From positions 4,595,501 through 4,659,500 of the forward strand of contig NC_058499.1 in NCBI RefSeq assembly GCF_020382885.2: 64,000 nucleotides of DNA, given 5' to 3'. Position 1 is the stretch's first letter; the number at the start of each line of letters is the position of its first letter. Shown here one piece after another: positions 12,945 to 27,600 of the stretch. Source of the DNA: Scatophagus argus. Lineage: Eukaryota; Chordata; Actinopteri; Scatophagidae. Under the pieces are notes generated by a model. The model did not search any database and was not told where the DNA came from. It worked only from the letters and a program-made list of their open reading frames with translations. The translations under genes and the position numbers were made by a program.

Positions 12945-15900
12945 AATAAGCCATTTGGGACTAAGTGAAAACCGCAAACTCGTGCAGTCTTGAAAGTGCA
13001 GATATGAGGAGTGTAACGTCGATTTTTATGACTAATTGCTAAGAGGAAAACACCAAGGAGTTAAAAAAGACTCTGAAACATCGGAAAGCAGTGGAAATGA
13101 AGAGCCGACACAGTATCCTGGTGCTGGGGAAAATAGCTTCCAGCTTCCCAACCATAACTTCTGCTGCCACCGTGCTCAATCGATTCCTTCAAGGCAATCT
13201 AGCAGAGCTTAACCGAGATGAAAACGTCTCCTTTCTCACCATCCAATGTAGGAGACTGACACAGAGATTGACACAGGAAGAAATAGGAGGTTGATTCGTG
13301 ATGGGAATAGCGAGGAACAGTGGCACCATAAACGTGGCAAACGGCAAAGTTATTATTCGAGCGTTCTGCTCTTTGTGCAACATGACAAACATCACAGGTC
13401 AGTGGAGAACATCTGGTTTAGTGTCAAGTGTGTGTTTGCACTTGTATGGCAGAAAATCAGGAGCTTTTTGTTTTCCAAAACTGACTGTCTGTCATATCAT
13501 TATTTAACAAAGAGACAGGAACCAAACACTCACATTCTCAACTGGGATACAACTGCAGTTTTGCAGCCTTCTACCATAGCGTTTGAATAAATTCATTTCC
13601 TGTTCCTCACCATCACCAGAGGGGTTCCCTGGTCTTTGTTTTCATCTTTGCTGCTCCTTCAAAATGTTTGATTTCACTGGGCTATGCTTCCGTCTCTGTA
13701 ACATCACATTAGATTTGTTTTTTGTGTCTGCCATCTTACTCGCCACAGGACAATGAGATTGCATGCGCAAATGAACTTTTTATTACCGAGTCATGCATAA
13801 CACTATGCCCAAGACACCAGATTCATATGAGCCAGACGCAGAGTCCTGCTACATTTTGAACAAAAACACTAACTAATCACCAACATTACCAATATTACAG
13901 TTCAATACTGGAGAAATACGAGTTGGCGAACAGTTCATCTTGCCATTTAGCAACCATTCCTACGCTATACCTCAGGTTTTTGTCGAAGCCATTTCATGGA
14001 AAATTACGATCTTTTATTGTTATTACCCCAGTAAAGAGAGGAAATGTTCCAATGTTTTTCCCAGTGAGAGGTAAACAGATGAGAGCATCATGTCAAGTTC
14101 ACATGACTCAGCAGACGCAGCGCATGCATACGAAAACAAAACAAAAAGGTTTAAATTGCAGAATATCATATGAGTCACACTTAGGGTTGATGATTGCCAT
14201 TGACTCGCACCTGTTTATCAGCTGTATCGCTGACAGAATGTGTTTTGTGCTTCACTCTGTCGAGGGCCATGAGACTATGATGAAATTTCATCATGAATAT
14301 CCAAATGGAAACAAACACATTTTAACCTACTTTGGATTGATGGTTTTGGATCAGTTTCATTATGATTATGAGACTTCACAGAGGACTCAAACCTGATTTA
14401 GAAATACCAGCCTTGCTTTTCAAGATACATCAAAGTAGGCTGGCGGTCAATCCCTGAAGTCAGATTAATTTTTTTCTGCAATTACAGCCGATATAACTGG
14501 TTCCAGTAATGTGACTAATTTGAGCCGATACCCCACACACCTTTTTTGTGTACAACAAGAGCAGCGAGTGGAGCCACAGCTGGGCCACAAATCAAATCCT
14601 CTCCCCCTCGCACATTTCTCTCAAGGCTGTTCTGCTGTCTGTGTGAACTAATAAAAATGGTGGGTGGGCTGCCAGTTGTCTGCCTGAGAAACAGGAGGAA
14701 GAAAAAAAAGATCAGACATGATCAAAAAATTTGCTGAGTAAGTAAAAATGCTGCCTAAATGATTTGTTGGTTGGATGCTGGGGACAGACGGGTGTCAGAG
14801 CCCACAGCTAAAGGTCGTGAGGGGCCGATGAGACCTGTTATTATTCATATGAGCTGTCCCTCTCACTTCCATATTTAAAACTGCCAAGTGCCTGTCAGCA
14901 TTTCTGAAATGGAATCTTTTCTAAGTCCAGAACAAATAGTGCTGCGACCTGGGAGCAAGCAGCCAGGAACAGAAATAATATAAGACCTGAAGAAAGAGAT
15001 CGGGGGGATTTTTTTAAACAATTAAAGCCACTGACTGCTCAGATTTAAGGTGTAAAAATATGCTTTTAAACCTAAAATAATGACGCGAGGAAGAGGCCGA
15101 AGGCTTTTCTTTACTTCCAGATAAGCACATATCTGGAAGTAATTTGAGAAGGAAAGATTTGGGCGAGGAGATATGACACAAAGGCAAGAGGAGAGAGAGT
15201 CTACTTCCTGATACACAGCACAGACATTTACAAAAAGAAGAGTTACAAATTCTTACAAATTCTTTCTACCTCAAAAGTTTTTTGGGGGGATTGACCACTT
15301 GAACTTTTACTTTAGTTATTAAAGTAATTATTTAAATCTCACTTTAGCTCACGTTGAGCGATAACAGTTGATTAGCATTAAAGTAAGAAGCCTGACATTT
15401 AAATTAAGTACTTCTAAGTTGATCTTATTCTGCTGAGCCATTAACAACAAAAAGTACTGCTGATATACAGTTTTTGCTGGCTGTTTCTAATAATCTGAAA
15501 ACTGAGTGCATTTTCACTCAGTAAATCCATGGTAAGTTAAAACAGTACGGGTCTTTATTTTACTACACGTTCAAACAAATATAATTGCAATTTCTTCCTG
15601 TCATTTACGCCTATGGATGGACCGATAGATAGGCAGATAGGCAGATAGACAGATAATGATAGCTTGCCTTCATGTAACACACTCTTAACAGAGGTGTTAG
15701 CATGCAGAGTTGAATCTAATGCTACACCTGCAGGTTTGCTTTGGTTATTTCAAAAGGTTAAAATTTAAAAAAAGAGAAAAAAAGGCTGCAACAGGCAGAA
15801 AATCCCAGGTGCCCACGTTTTATAAAATCAAGATTTACACTTTTTTTTCACCTAAAGCCACGCATTTAGTTGCTGCAGCTGCATGAATATTTGATATGAA

Positions 15901-16104
15901 CAAGATGCTGCGTAAACAGATGTAAACAGCAGGTTCTACTGTTTCTTTGAGAGAACGTTCATGAAATGTGTTCAAATTATTTTGCTTCTGCTGCCTTGCG
16001 TGATGCTGCTTTTTATTTATTACAGAAGAGAAGGTGAAGAATCAACACCAAACTCTGTAACCACAGTCACGCTAATGGGCTGACAGTGTCGGTCTGCTTT
16101 TCAG

Positions 16105-16170
16105 TCAGTTGGACGATTCGCCACTTTTAACTTTTCCTTTACTGCCACCATCAGGTCAGCATTTTACGTG
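16105..16170 (+). repeat. Fragment of a GCCACCATCAGGTCA-type teleost repeat
   Basis: CTTTTCCTTTACTGCCACCA followed by TCAGGTCAGCATTTT matches the inner part of a frequent fish repeat. The same family is also represented by ACTATTGGATGGATTT near 35790. Confidence 0.35.
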
Positions 16171-17227
16171 ACAGGTTTACATTTTTCTGTGGGCTGGGCT
16201 GTAATTTTTTGTTTCATTCTTTTTGTTTAACTTTTTTTCTCCATTTCCTGAACAAACTGCATCTAATCCGTTGTGTTAATGTTGACAGTTTGAATAATCC
16301 ACACAAACAAGCAGGATTTTTAGACATTTTAACCACAAATAAAGTAGATATTGCAATGATACCATCTAATATCCATCTAATATCCACCTAACAAACCAAC
16401 GGCTTATTCAATTCTAGTCATTTGTCTTTTAATGGGGAAAAATAGCTTTTGTGAAGGCATAGTTTCTTTAATCACTTGTATTTGCATCTTGAACGTGGTC
16501 TAAGATCCAGTACAAGAGAGGAAGAAGAGGAACAGAACTGCCAGCATGCTGACAAGCTAACGTAAGGCGGTGAACTTTTTTCACATTACGCCCACTAAAC
16601 ATCAGTATGTTGATGTCATCACTGGGAGCGTGTTAGCCTTGAGTTTTCACTCTGCCAAAGCACAGCCTCACAGACCCCCTTGCATGGCTGTAGACCTGAT
16701 CCTGTATGACTAGAGCTCACTGTTCACTTCTCAACATAAGGGCAATGCTGAAAATCAGCTTTTTGATACTGGCACACAGTCACTAAAGCCATAAATGTTC
16801 TAATCCTACACATTGGGTCTTTAAAAATAATACTTTTCAGTAACTTCACAGCATATCAGATAAAAATGTAAAAATATATGTTTTATCAGAACCTTCCAGC
16901 CTGACAGAAACAACGCCTCCATCCTCCTCCACCAGCCACTGCCTTCTTTGACCTCAGTCGTGATATCGCTCAAGGGCGCACAACCTCTTTAACCTTCCAC
17001 CTTTGACTCCTTCTGGGTTTTCCAAGTGTCATCCCACTCAGGTAGGGATGGAGAGGTCGCTACGGCAACAGCCATGAAAATGCACGGTCCCCAGGCACCG
17101 GAGCAAATTGGGTCCATCATCAAATGTGAATCTTCAATCACTCTGCGCCGCCCCCAGGCCAACTCTAACCTCCATCACATCCACCTCAGACAATGCCATG
17201 GAGATAACACACACACACACACAGAGG

Positions 17228-17230
<3 letters not shown>

Positions 17231-17283
<53 letters not shown>

Positions 17284-17294
17284 TGTGTGTGTGA

Positions 17295-17347
<53 letters not shown>
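17231..17347 (+). repeat. Compound microsatellite (GT)n-(GA)n
   Basis: About 25 GT units (17231-17281), a short GAGTGT transition, then 23 GA units (17301-17347). A short CA run precedes it at 17209-17222, giving a hairpin-capable CA/GT pair. Confidence 0.95.
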
Positions 17348-17348
<1 letters not shown>

Positions 17349-17538
17349 AAGAGTGAGTATGTGTGTATGTTTCCATAACTGCCACACACACGTCAGAGAG
17401 TGATTTAATTTTCTAATGCAATAAAAGAACACATTTCTTACATCTCCACCTACAAACTCGCAGCCGATGGTTTATGAAGGATTTGTCTAATTATCGAATG
17501 CAGAGTTGCAACCTGGAATTACTTTTCCAGAAAAGTAA

Positions 17539-17555
17539 CCCCCCCCCCCCCCCCC
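17539..17555 (+). repeat. Poly-C tract, 17 bases
   Basis: Seventeen consecutive C residues after AAAAGTAA. Confidence 0.95.
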
Positions 17556-17735
17556 TTATTCAGTAATTGGGTGCATGTGTATTTGTTTCCAGAGGTCCTG
17601 GAATCACATTGCAAAATCTGAAAAAGAAAGTCTTATCTCAGCAGCAGAATTTTAAGCCTCTCATTAGAGACTGGACATCTACAGACTTTCATGAGCTCCC
17701 TGGTTGACTAAGCCATCATACTGAGTTCAACCTGC

Positions 17736-17814
<79 letters not shown>
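17736..17814 (+). repeat. Compound microsatellite (GT)n-(GA)n
   Basis: GT units to about 17770 followed by GA units to about 17814, the same composition as the microsatellite 450 bp to the left. Confidence 0.95.
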
Positions 17815-17817
<3 letters not shown>

Positions 17818-17936
17818 AAGAGTCTCAGAGAGTCTCAGAGTGTGTGTAGGAGGGAGGATCCACACGTAATGATTACATCTAGTTTATTCCTACTGGTTCT
17901 TTTACTTTTCCCTTCCTCTCCACCCACATCTCCCTC

Positions 17937-18055
<119 letters not shown>

Positions 18056-21000
18056 AGAGAGCCGTGATGTTTCACAACTCACATCAAAGGATCTCTGGAC
18101 CTTTGGGACGTTAAAGCCTGATTCCCATCAAGCTAGTGCTGCTGTAGTACTGCTTAGCATTCTCAGTGCTTTGTTCAGTATGTCTCATAAACACCTTAAA
18201 GGAACACCTGCAGTGACAGGTCAGTGGTAGCCTGTGCACCGTGTGTTAGCGCTTCAGTTTCCATATACACTTGATAGTTTGTTAGGGAGCCAAACCCAAT
18301 GCTGTCTCATACAGCAGCCTTGCAGTAAGTCCTACCTTAATGAAGGTTATAATGTTCAGTTTGTGTTGGAACAGTTTTAAAAGGCTGTTAAGTCAACCTA
18401 ACGGTGAGTTTGGAGGCTGCAGCTTGTGGTGTTGTTGAATTGTTTAGTGTGATACAAAATATTTAGTATGTTGGCTGATATAAACAATGACGAAATATTT
18501 GAAATACGTCTCAGGAAGGCTTTTTTTAAGAATACTAATAATCTTCTTTCAACATGGGAACTCGACTAATTGTTCAGGACCTGCAATTTCACTATGAGCA
18601 TATACAATAAAGCTTTGTATGGAAAAAAAAAATCATAGGAGAAAACACTAACCATTGCAAGGAAGCTCAAGAGCAAACTACCACGCAAACAGTATGCTGA
18701 GTCATACCTAAAATACGAAATAAAGTACCAACAGTTGGGTCAGACAAATGATGTGTCCCATCCACGGTCCCATCTGCTAAGAATTCAAGGTAAGACCTGA
18801 TTTCCCAGAAACCTCGGTGCTTCCTGTCTGTTCTTTGATAAACATGAAAGTGATGTTTTTTCCATATCATACATTCCCTTTGTATTCAAGAAGAAAGCCA
18901 GGCTAAGAGCTAAGCTAACGCAGCTTGTGTGTGCCTGTGTCTCTTTCACTCACTTTCCAAACCAAATTCACATGCTTGAATTTGAACATCGAGATCTTCA
19001 CAACACGACTACAGAGGCCTCCAAAATCCATTAAGAATAACTACATAGAAATCTTCTATACAGCCAATCTTCTCCCTGATGGTTTCATATAGAGGCATCA
19101 GTACTAAACTGAGACTGCTGCATAATCAGTTTGAAAATTCCTTAAAGAACATTTAACCTAAAACTCCTTCTGCATGAAGGAATACTGCAATAAATTTCAA
19201 ACCCAAACCAGACAAAGGTGCTGCAGATTTCCGAGGAAAGAGACTCTGCGGCGTCCCTGTAAATGATTAGGAACCATTCATGTAAAACCACAGCAGTGAG
19301 ACAGGATTTTCAATAACTCTGACTCTCCATGTTTGAAATAAGGAAATCAAGAGGAAACTCTGATACTCGAGCACTTGCCTAAACTGCACAAAAGGCTGCA
19401 TGCACACAGGCAATTTTCAGTCACATAAACACACACACACACACACGTATGTGAGTTCAGTGTGCGAGGGTTAATCAGAGTAAATCGCTGACACTAATCC
19501 GTGGCCTGTCTCTCCCAGTCCTCATCGGGGTGTTTGTGTAGGCAGCCTGTGTGCATGTATGTTTTAGTTTTGTGTTTGAGCCTCAGTGTGAAGATGGCTG
19601 TTAAGTGCTGTCAGCTTTGTGAGCTGTATGTGTCTTTCTCTGTGAGGTCAGACAGACGGAGAGACAGACAGGCGGATTCCCTGTGCAAGAATAAAGTCAT
19701 GACTGCATTACACACTTTCAGCACTGGGGGCTGCTGTGTGATATTTGTATATGGGAGGATGTCTATAGGACGTTAGCTGAACCTTCCTGTAGCAAACTAT
19801 AATGTCAGCATGTACATGATGTATATGATGTTTGTGACAGATCTTAAATTAAAGTGAATTATTCATACAGTATTTCTGAGTATGTATGTCACACTCAGTC
19901 ACTGCCACGCTGTTTTGCTTTTTCAACTTGGCAGCCGAATGTTAGCAAGTGCGCTTGATCAGCCTTTTAAAAAAGGAAAAAGGGTCATCGTGTTTCTAAC
20001 TGATCATTCACTTGCTAAACGTAACCGTCAGATGGAAATTGATCACCATAGAAAGCTGACGGAGAATTTCAGATATTAGATCAATAGAGACAATCCGACA
20101 AGTTTCCCTGACTGTAACGTCTATATTCATTTTCAGTCATGTAAGGGCTTCATGGTGTCATCTGGATTAAAATCTACATTTTAAAAATATAAATCTACAA
20201 GGCATGTTACAAAATTAGTATTGAGGTCAGTCAGTGGGGCAAAATAACCCCAAACCATCAGTGTGACACTGCAGTAGGTCATGCATTTATTTGACATTAG
20301 ATTCGGTTTCTGATGGTCGAGTGAGATGCACAAAGAAACGAAGCTGTGCACAAACAACAGCAGTACTTTGGATGAAGCAGTAGTCATATCTTTCAGTATC
20401 AGTCAAACCACATCACTAAATCCAACTGATGACTCGCAGAGCATCAGTACTTTTGTGAACATTCACATGTGAAAAGAAAAGAAAATTCTTATTCTACGCA
20501 TGCACAGAGGGCCTTGGAAATGTTTATTAGAAACCAGTGTACTGTGAAATTTGAAGATGTTGTTACATTCCTGAAAAAGTCCAGGGGATGAATGGAGCAC
20601 CGATAAATTAACCCAAGGAAAACAGAAGGAGGGGAAACTGAAAGCATAAACTCAAAGTAAGATACTCATTAACAAACGAACAGGCTACCCTGCCTGAAAT
20701 GACCCACTCGCTCCTGACAATGGACGCTCCCCTCAGGCCTGTTAGCTTTTTGGAGGGCTCTGGGTGAGGGACAGGAAACAGCAAACAAAAAAAAAAAAAA
20801 AAAAGAAAACAAAACAACGTATTGTTTGAAAAACAAACAGACAGATAAACAAACGGATAGAAGATCAAAATGAAATCATCTCATCCATGAGTTGGTGCAT
20901 TAGCCACAACACTGCCTCCACCTTTCTTGTGCCTGAACTCCAGGTTGTAAAAAACAGACAACACTACACTCCACACACATGACAATATAATTAAACTATT

Positions 21001-22309
21001 CAGGTTGGGTGTGAACAGCTTTTGAATAATAACGACCCTTAGAAATGTTGAATTCTGTCCATTTAATGACACCCTGACAAGCGGAGATTAAACTGCTCTT
21101 AGTGCAGATAGTTCACATCAACACGAGGAGACTTCAAATCTCATCTTGAACAATAAACTGAGCTTCGTCCTTGTCAGTTGGCAGCACTTTAAGCTGAAAA
21201 CAAAAACCCAACACTGTTGGATGCTGCCATGACACAGCTAAAAAGTGATTTCAGTCAGCCCTGCAATTAAAATTATAAATTCAAAAACTACATATCCCTA
21301 AATACCCCAAGAAACAGAAGCGCCTTTCAGTTTACTGACAGCTGCCCTTGGAAAAAAACAAAACATTCATGAGTGGAAAGTTTTTATGCGCACTGAGAGA
21401 AATCAAGGTGTCGACAATAACGATTCCTTTATATTGCTTTAACACTGAATGGGTTTGTTGCAAAATGAGAAGTCCAAAAACAAATTACATTGGATGTTTT
21501 ACAAGGGACGAAAAGAAAGAAATTTGTAAACGAAAATCATTGGCCGGATGTGGAAGGTTGGAGATATGAAAAATAACCATCGATTAACCAACTAAATCTC
21601 TCTATTATTGAGACAATTATTCATGAAAATTGTCAGTAAAGCTGAATTTACTTTACTTATGCCATTGTTACCACAACACTGGGTCTATTTATTCATTCAA
21701 TAAAGTTTCCTGAGAAAACAGCCTGACTCACAGCCATGTAGCAGGGCCCATATGGTTACATTACTAAAACCTGAATTGGGTGCCCAAGAGCACCTCAGCT
21801 AACTGAGAGAGAACGTACAGCATAATCGATACACTCCATTCACTCAGGCCTCCCCAGACTTTATCAGTGAAACGATCTGCCCTCCCTCAACTCATCACCT
21901 CATCTTCAAAACCGAAGGTCTGCTGCTGCCATTTTCCCACAGTGGAAATTTTTCAGCCGAAAGCAACGTGATCCCCTTATCTATTTCTGCAGCGCAGCCA
22001 TTGGATTGCTCTCCATTGAAGTACTATTGATCTGCCTTGTGTGCTGTACTGAAAAAAAAGGGGGGTGTAATCAATACTAATACCAGCCTCCATCCTTGGT
22101 CCTCCACCCTCAGCTACCTCACAGTATTAAAAAGGGATGAGCCATTTACAATTATCTCCTGTATAAGTTTGGGAAAGCACACTGTAACTTTACAACATCA
22201 CGTACTGTAAATAAGTACACATGCAGAATATCAATATACGGTGCTCTGGTACAATACCATACTGCTGAGAATGATACATGAAGTTTATACATAAAGGATA
22301 AAGTTCAAG

Positions 22310-22500
22310 CAACAGAAGTCAGTTTTCTTTACATAGCCCAAAATCACAAATCACAAGGCCTCTGTGGTCTTTAAAAGCTGCACAGTCACTTAAATCCATA
22401 TTTGAGAGGAGGGGGAAAACAAACAAAAAAAAACTTATGAGGGGCAAAAAAAATGGAAGAAACCACTGTGTCATTTCTGAAAGAAGAAATAACATATTTT
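22310..22500 (+). repeat. Degraded teleost interspersed repeat (ATAGCCCAAAATCAC type)
   Basis: CTTTACATAGCCCAAAATCA, CACAAATCACAAGGCCTC, TGAGGGGCAAAAAAAATGG and AAGAAACC follow a common noncoding fish repeat. The copy is old with A-rich interruptions. Confidence 0.4.
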
Positions 22501-23591
22501 CCCTCTTGAAAAGTAGAATTCATGAGCATAAAAGGGCACCATAGCTCAATCAAATACATGCAGATGTTTAGTCACCACAGCCTTACTTGGTCTGGTATGA
22601 CCAGTAGCTCACAGTGGCACATGTTTAAGCCAAATTTGGGCAAAATCAAGATGGAAATTGCTGTGCAACCCGCATTACAAGGCCAGTTTCAGTTTCTACT
22701 TGGGCTGCGTGAGAACTACGCAGTAAGTATTAAAAGCCAAACCAACCATAATCACTGGAAAGATTAAGTCCATCTGAGGATAGTCAAACATCTACAGAAA
22801 ATCCAGAGACACAGATGATACTGACAGATGCAATGAAAAAGATGGGATACAACCAAGCAAACCCGCACCACAAAGTGTAGAAAACTGCATACATGTTTGT
22901 GTGGAATAACCTTTATCTCCACAAACACCAGCACGAATCAGATTACGAGAATGCATGGATTCAGCATCATGTCTGCAGCGAGGATGTTTAAGGTCACTGG
23001 ACGATGAAACGATGACACTCACAGGGCGTCCTGCCTCCCCACGACCAACACTGTGTCTTAGAAATCTAACATACCACTTAGAAATCAATACTTCTCATCT
23101 CAAAGCAAAACAAAGACGGTCAAATGCTGTCCTCATATCTGGATGTTTTATCAGCAGTTTTATCAATAAACAGCAGATGGAAGCACAAATGAAGGTGACT
23201 CACTTTTTGGTTCACAGGAGTGGAGGCCTGCGTCTTTTAAAAGGAACCCAGACGGACAGATTGGGTGACAGATGGACGACAGGATACTAATAATGTTTAC
23301 TGTTTGACAGGAACTCCTGTTTCCCTCTGAAGGTATTTGCTTCATTTAATACTTGGGTTGAAAAATTCTTTGTCATTTTCTGCTGACGACTGGCTGGTAC
23401 TTGCCACCAGTGCAGGAATAATCTACCCTGTGGTTGTCTGTTTATTTGTATTAGTGTGTGTGTGTGTGTGTGTTTTATATCCCATCACTCCCTTACCTGG
23501 CAGATGACTGAAATAATTCCCTATTCAGCATCTGTTGTACTTTCAAACTGGGCTCTGAGCCCTAAATAATCCCATCACATAGACACAAGAG

Positions 23592-23626
<35 letters not shown>
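23592..23626 (+). repeat. (CA)n microsatellite, about 17 units
   Basis: An uninterrupted CA run between AAGAGG and GAGCTGC. A (GT)n run lies 130 bp to the left at about 23455-23473, giving a potential CA/TG foldback. Confidence 0.9.
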
Positions 23627-23629
<3 letters not shown>

Positions 23630-24662
23630 CTGCAGGGCCACAGCTCTCTGAACAGTCACCATGGTGATTATACACACAGTTCAGCTTTGATGCAATGCAG
23701 CTGAATTAAATGTCCACTAAACTCAAAACTGTCAGTCATCCTACAACAATAAAAACAGGCTGACGTGATGTTTCTATTGGAAATAAATGAGTTTATCCTC
23801 TTGTTTTCTTAAACCTACATTTGTGCCTTTTATTGCAAATTAAAAATCCCAATAATTAACTATTTGCATGTGCTTAACAGGGTGTGTTAAGCACAACAGT
23901 GATGTGTGAGCAGAGATAACAACTCAGAGGATTTGATTTATGGTGGAAAAGATTGTGACGCATATAAACATGTGGACAGTGAGGGATTTCATGTGTGTCG
24001 TTAAAAACAAAAATTAAACTGAAAATTAAAATGAGAAAAAGACGTGCGTTTCATATATGAATGATTAATCAATTCTTGATTGTCACTGTGCTCAACTATC
24101 TGCTGGGAAAAATGGATGAAATTTGCCACACCAAGGAGGACAATAGATAATATCTTGTCTCATGCCACAATATTCATACACTGCATACACTCCGCATTGG
24201 AAATCTGTTGGCTTCCTGTCAGCTCCAAATGGCAGCAACTAACTCTGAGAAAACTGAAATTTAAAATCCAGAAATTGTGTGGTATAACAAAGCACGCTCA
24301 TAGTCAGAATCAGAAGATGATTCATTTGTTCCAAAGAATAATCAGGGGACGGGGGAAGATCTCCTGTAAAGTGCTGATTATTTGTAATTCATCACCTCTT
24401 GTAGCAGGAAAATAGCAGAATCTACCACCATCATCTTCACCTGGTGAGAATCAGCACATCTGCAGCATCTCAGGTAAAACATGACACTGATGTGCTGCAG
24501 CCAATAACACAGGTGTGGATTTACATCAAGTTCTTGCTGAACGCAGCTTTTCTGGATACTTAAAAATATCTTTCAAAGCGCCTCTTGGCAGCTGCTACAC
24601 CCAAATCTGTTCCAATCTACATCCCTGGTCCTCTGGCTCAGAGAGCACCGTATCACACTGAC

Positions 24663-27600
24663 CTCTGACCTCGGAGGAGAAGTGGGCAGAGTGGCGAGTT
24701 ATAAATAGCTGCAGCTGCTGATCAAGGTCGCAGCGCTTGAGGTCGACGTCCCAGGATCGAATTCCTGCCGGGAAAGAAGAGAAAGATTGCTTGAGAACAA
24801 CAAACACGGATCAGGGAAGGACAGACATCAGTGAAACTTGAGGTATCCGATGCACCTGAGATATAAACAGAGATTTAGCATGTAAGTTGGTAATGTCCCT
24901 TGCTCTGTTTGTGTGAATTTTAAGGTAACCTTTCACCAGACCAGATGTTGTTTTTTTTCTCACTCAGCTTGGTTTCTAGCTCTGTTTAAGCTGCAGGGAA
25001 GGTGGATAAGCAGAAAGCATTCTAGCATTCAAAATGTTTAGGGAACAACAGCACAACATGCATTTTCCACATTAGTGTTCCCATTAGTGTGCCGCAGCTC
25101 ACACTAATGTCGCACTGCTCACTATAATAATTTGTAATTTGTCATACGACAGTCCTTCTATACCACCACAGGCACAGCCTAATACCAGAGTATATTATTA
25201 AGCATATGTTTCTATTTATTATCATTTTTTTTATATACTATATTTTTTATACCATATATTTCAAAGAAATTGATTTTATTTTGCCCGGTCGCTGCTTACA
25301 AATGAACAAAAAGTAGGGATTTTATTTATGTTTTAAAACAATAACTTTAATTCTGTCTTTGAAGGAGAATGAAGAAAACTATTTTTTTAAAAGGTACCAT
25401 CGAATATTGTGCAATTACTTTTTAAAATACAATTAGCTAATACAGTTTTTTTAACCATGTGATCAGTCACTTATGAAGGTCTTTACAAATCAGTTCAAAA
25501 TGCACAAATTCTGAAAACAAAATCTGTTTGCCTTTTAAGTTGAAAGTACAGGCTTTTTGGCAACAGCTTTTTAATTCACATGACCCAGCAGATCAACATT
25601 AGCTTTTGGTTTTTAGTTGTGTTTGTATTGACTCTCCTTTCAGCTCTGTTTTGGTCTGCATCAGCTCCTGAGGGAAACATCCGTCACTTCACCACAGCCT
25701 GCTGGGTGGGAAAACAACTCAGAAGAGAGCGGTGACGCCGAATCAGAGCAGCGAAGCTAACTGAGGGCCAGCAAATCCAAACAATGAGCTGAAAGACAGA
25801 GCTGAGGCGTGCTGCTGGAGATGACTCTCTCTTTGGGTTGGTGACTACAAGCAACACCGTCCATATTACACATAATCATCACTGATGTCAAAATATTGAT
25901 TAGTACAGATAAAGTAAGTAAGAGATCCAACAGATTGGTGCACATCTTCTTACTATGTGTTTTTATTTCACAAATTATGAATAAACTGTCCCCATAAGCG
26001 TGTATGAAGGACTTCCTTATTTTTGTAACTGCAGGGTTGACGACATATTTTCACTGATAATATCAATATTATAAGACACTGAATAGTTACTACGTACATC
26101 AGGCTTGCAGCGCTGCATCATCACAAACAAACATAAGCACATGAAAACCAACTGGAGTTCACTGGATTAGTAGAAATTACTAAGTAATGAATTAATGAGC
26201 AGCACACGCACGCGCACACACACACACACACACACCAATTTTATCAGATCCTACTGAGCCACAGTGGATCAAACTTCATGAAGAACTTGTCAGAACTCAT
26301 CCAGCACACACACACCTCTCATCTTATACACTTGTGAATTCTTTCAGTGAGAGCAAGGAATTAGATTATTTTAATTTTTGACTCCATACCACTGCGCTAC
26401 AGTCTCCTCTTTCATAAAAAAAAAAAAAAAGACTTTGAAGACCTTGTTTTGCCCTTAAGTTGGGAGGAGACATTTCCTCACTGCAGACTGCAGTCTGTTC
26501 TCAGAAATGCTGTGTCACTGTTACTAACTTTTCGTTAGAATTCAGAGGCAAACGTCTTTCTTCTTGGACTGCCAGACGCATAAAAACTACAACCTCAGAT
26601 TCTAATGTTGATGCCTTCTCATCCCAAATCCTCATGATACAAAGAGCGTCCACAGAGGACAGAAGAAATGATGGGGGGGGGGGAGGCCCTCATGTTAATG
26701 CGTCTGAATCGGAGTCAATATGTTAAGAAAGTCAATGTTTCAAACACTGAAACGGAGCTCAAACATCACCGGAGAGATTCGGTCTATTTTTACTACTTTT
26801 TACTAAAGCAGCTTTGGGTCAGTGTATGTAAACAAGACAACAGTTTAGTGCCGAAATGATTCAGTCAATCAGTGAGCCCATCAGCACAGAAATAACTGAC
26901 AGCTATCTGAATAATCGGTTAATGATTTCACTTATTTTCTGAAGCAAAAAGCGAGACTTCTTGTGTGAGGATGTCCTGCTCTTCTCTTTTGTATTTTTGG
27001 GCCTTGGACTTTTGGTTGCACAAAACAACAATTTCTATTTTCTCTTATTTTCTGAAATTTAACGGACTAAATGATTAATTCATCAAAATAGGGTTAGGGT
27101 CAAATATAATCAACAGGCTAATCTTTTATGAAAATAATAACAAAAACTGCAGCTCTATACCAGCTACAACAAACCAATTAAACTCACTCTCTGTTGATAA
27201 TCAACGTGTTTCCACTGATTATTTACTAATTAATGTAGAGTAAAAACCTTTTTTGTCCTTTTACTTTGTCAGTATCTGCTCACAGTCTCCCAGACTTGCA
27301 CACCAACATGTACTCATAATGACGGCCCAGCTTGGGACCTTCTTATTCACTGTGCAGTGAATGCTTCCCATTGAGATGCTTGGGAAAGGAGCGGCACACT
27401 GCTGTTTACTGTGGGAGGGCTGATCTGTGCAGCCTTCTTACTTGTAAAACCAAAGCATGCCATTGAAAACATGTCCAATAAAGGGTAAATCTCAGCTTTG
27501 TGTGGCTTGTACATGTTTGTTCTGTAGTGTTGGACGGGCCCATTGCTGCACCCTGTGGCCACCAGTGGAAAATGCCCACAGCTCTCACCAACCACAGCTG

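Noticed and set aside
24080..24415. Possible LINE reverse-transcriptase remnant (ICWLPVSS...KFKIQ)
   Set aside because: The likeness to the LHWLPV...FKI segment of some LINEs is short and uncertain, and no flanking reverse-transcriptase or tail sequence is seen.
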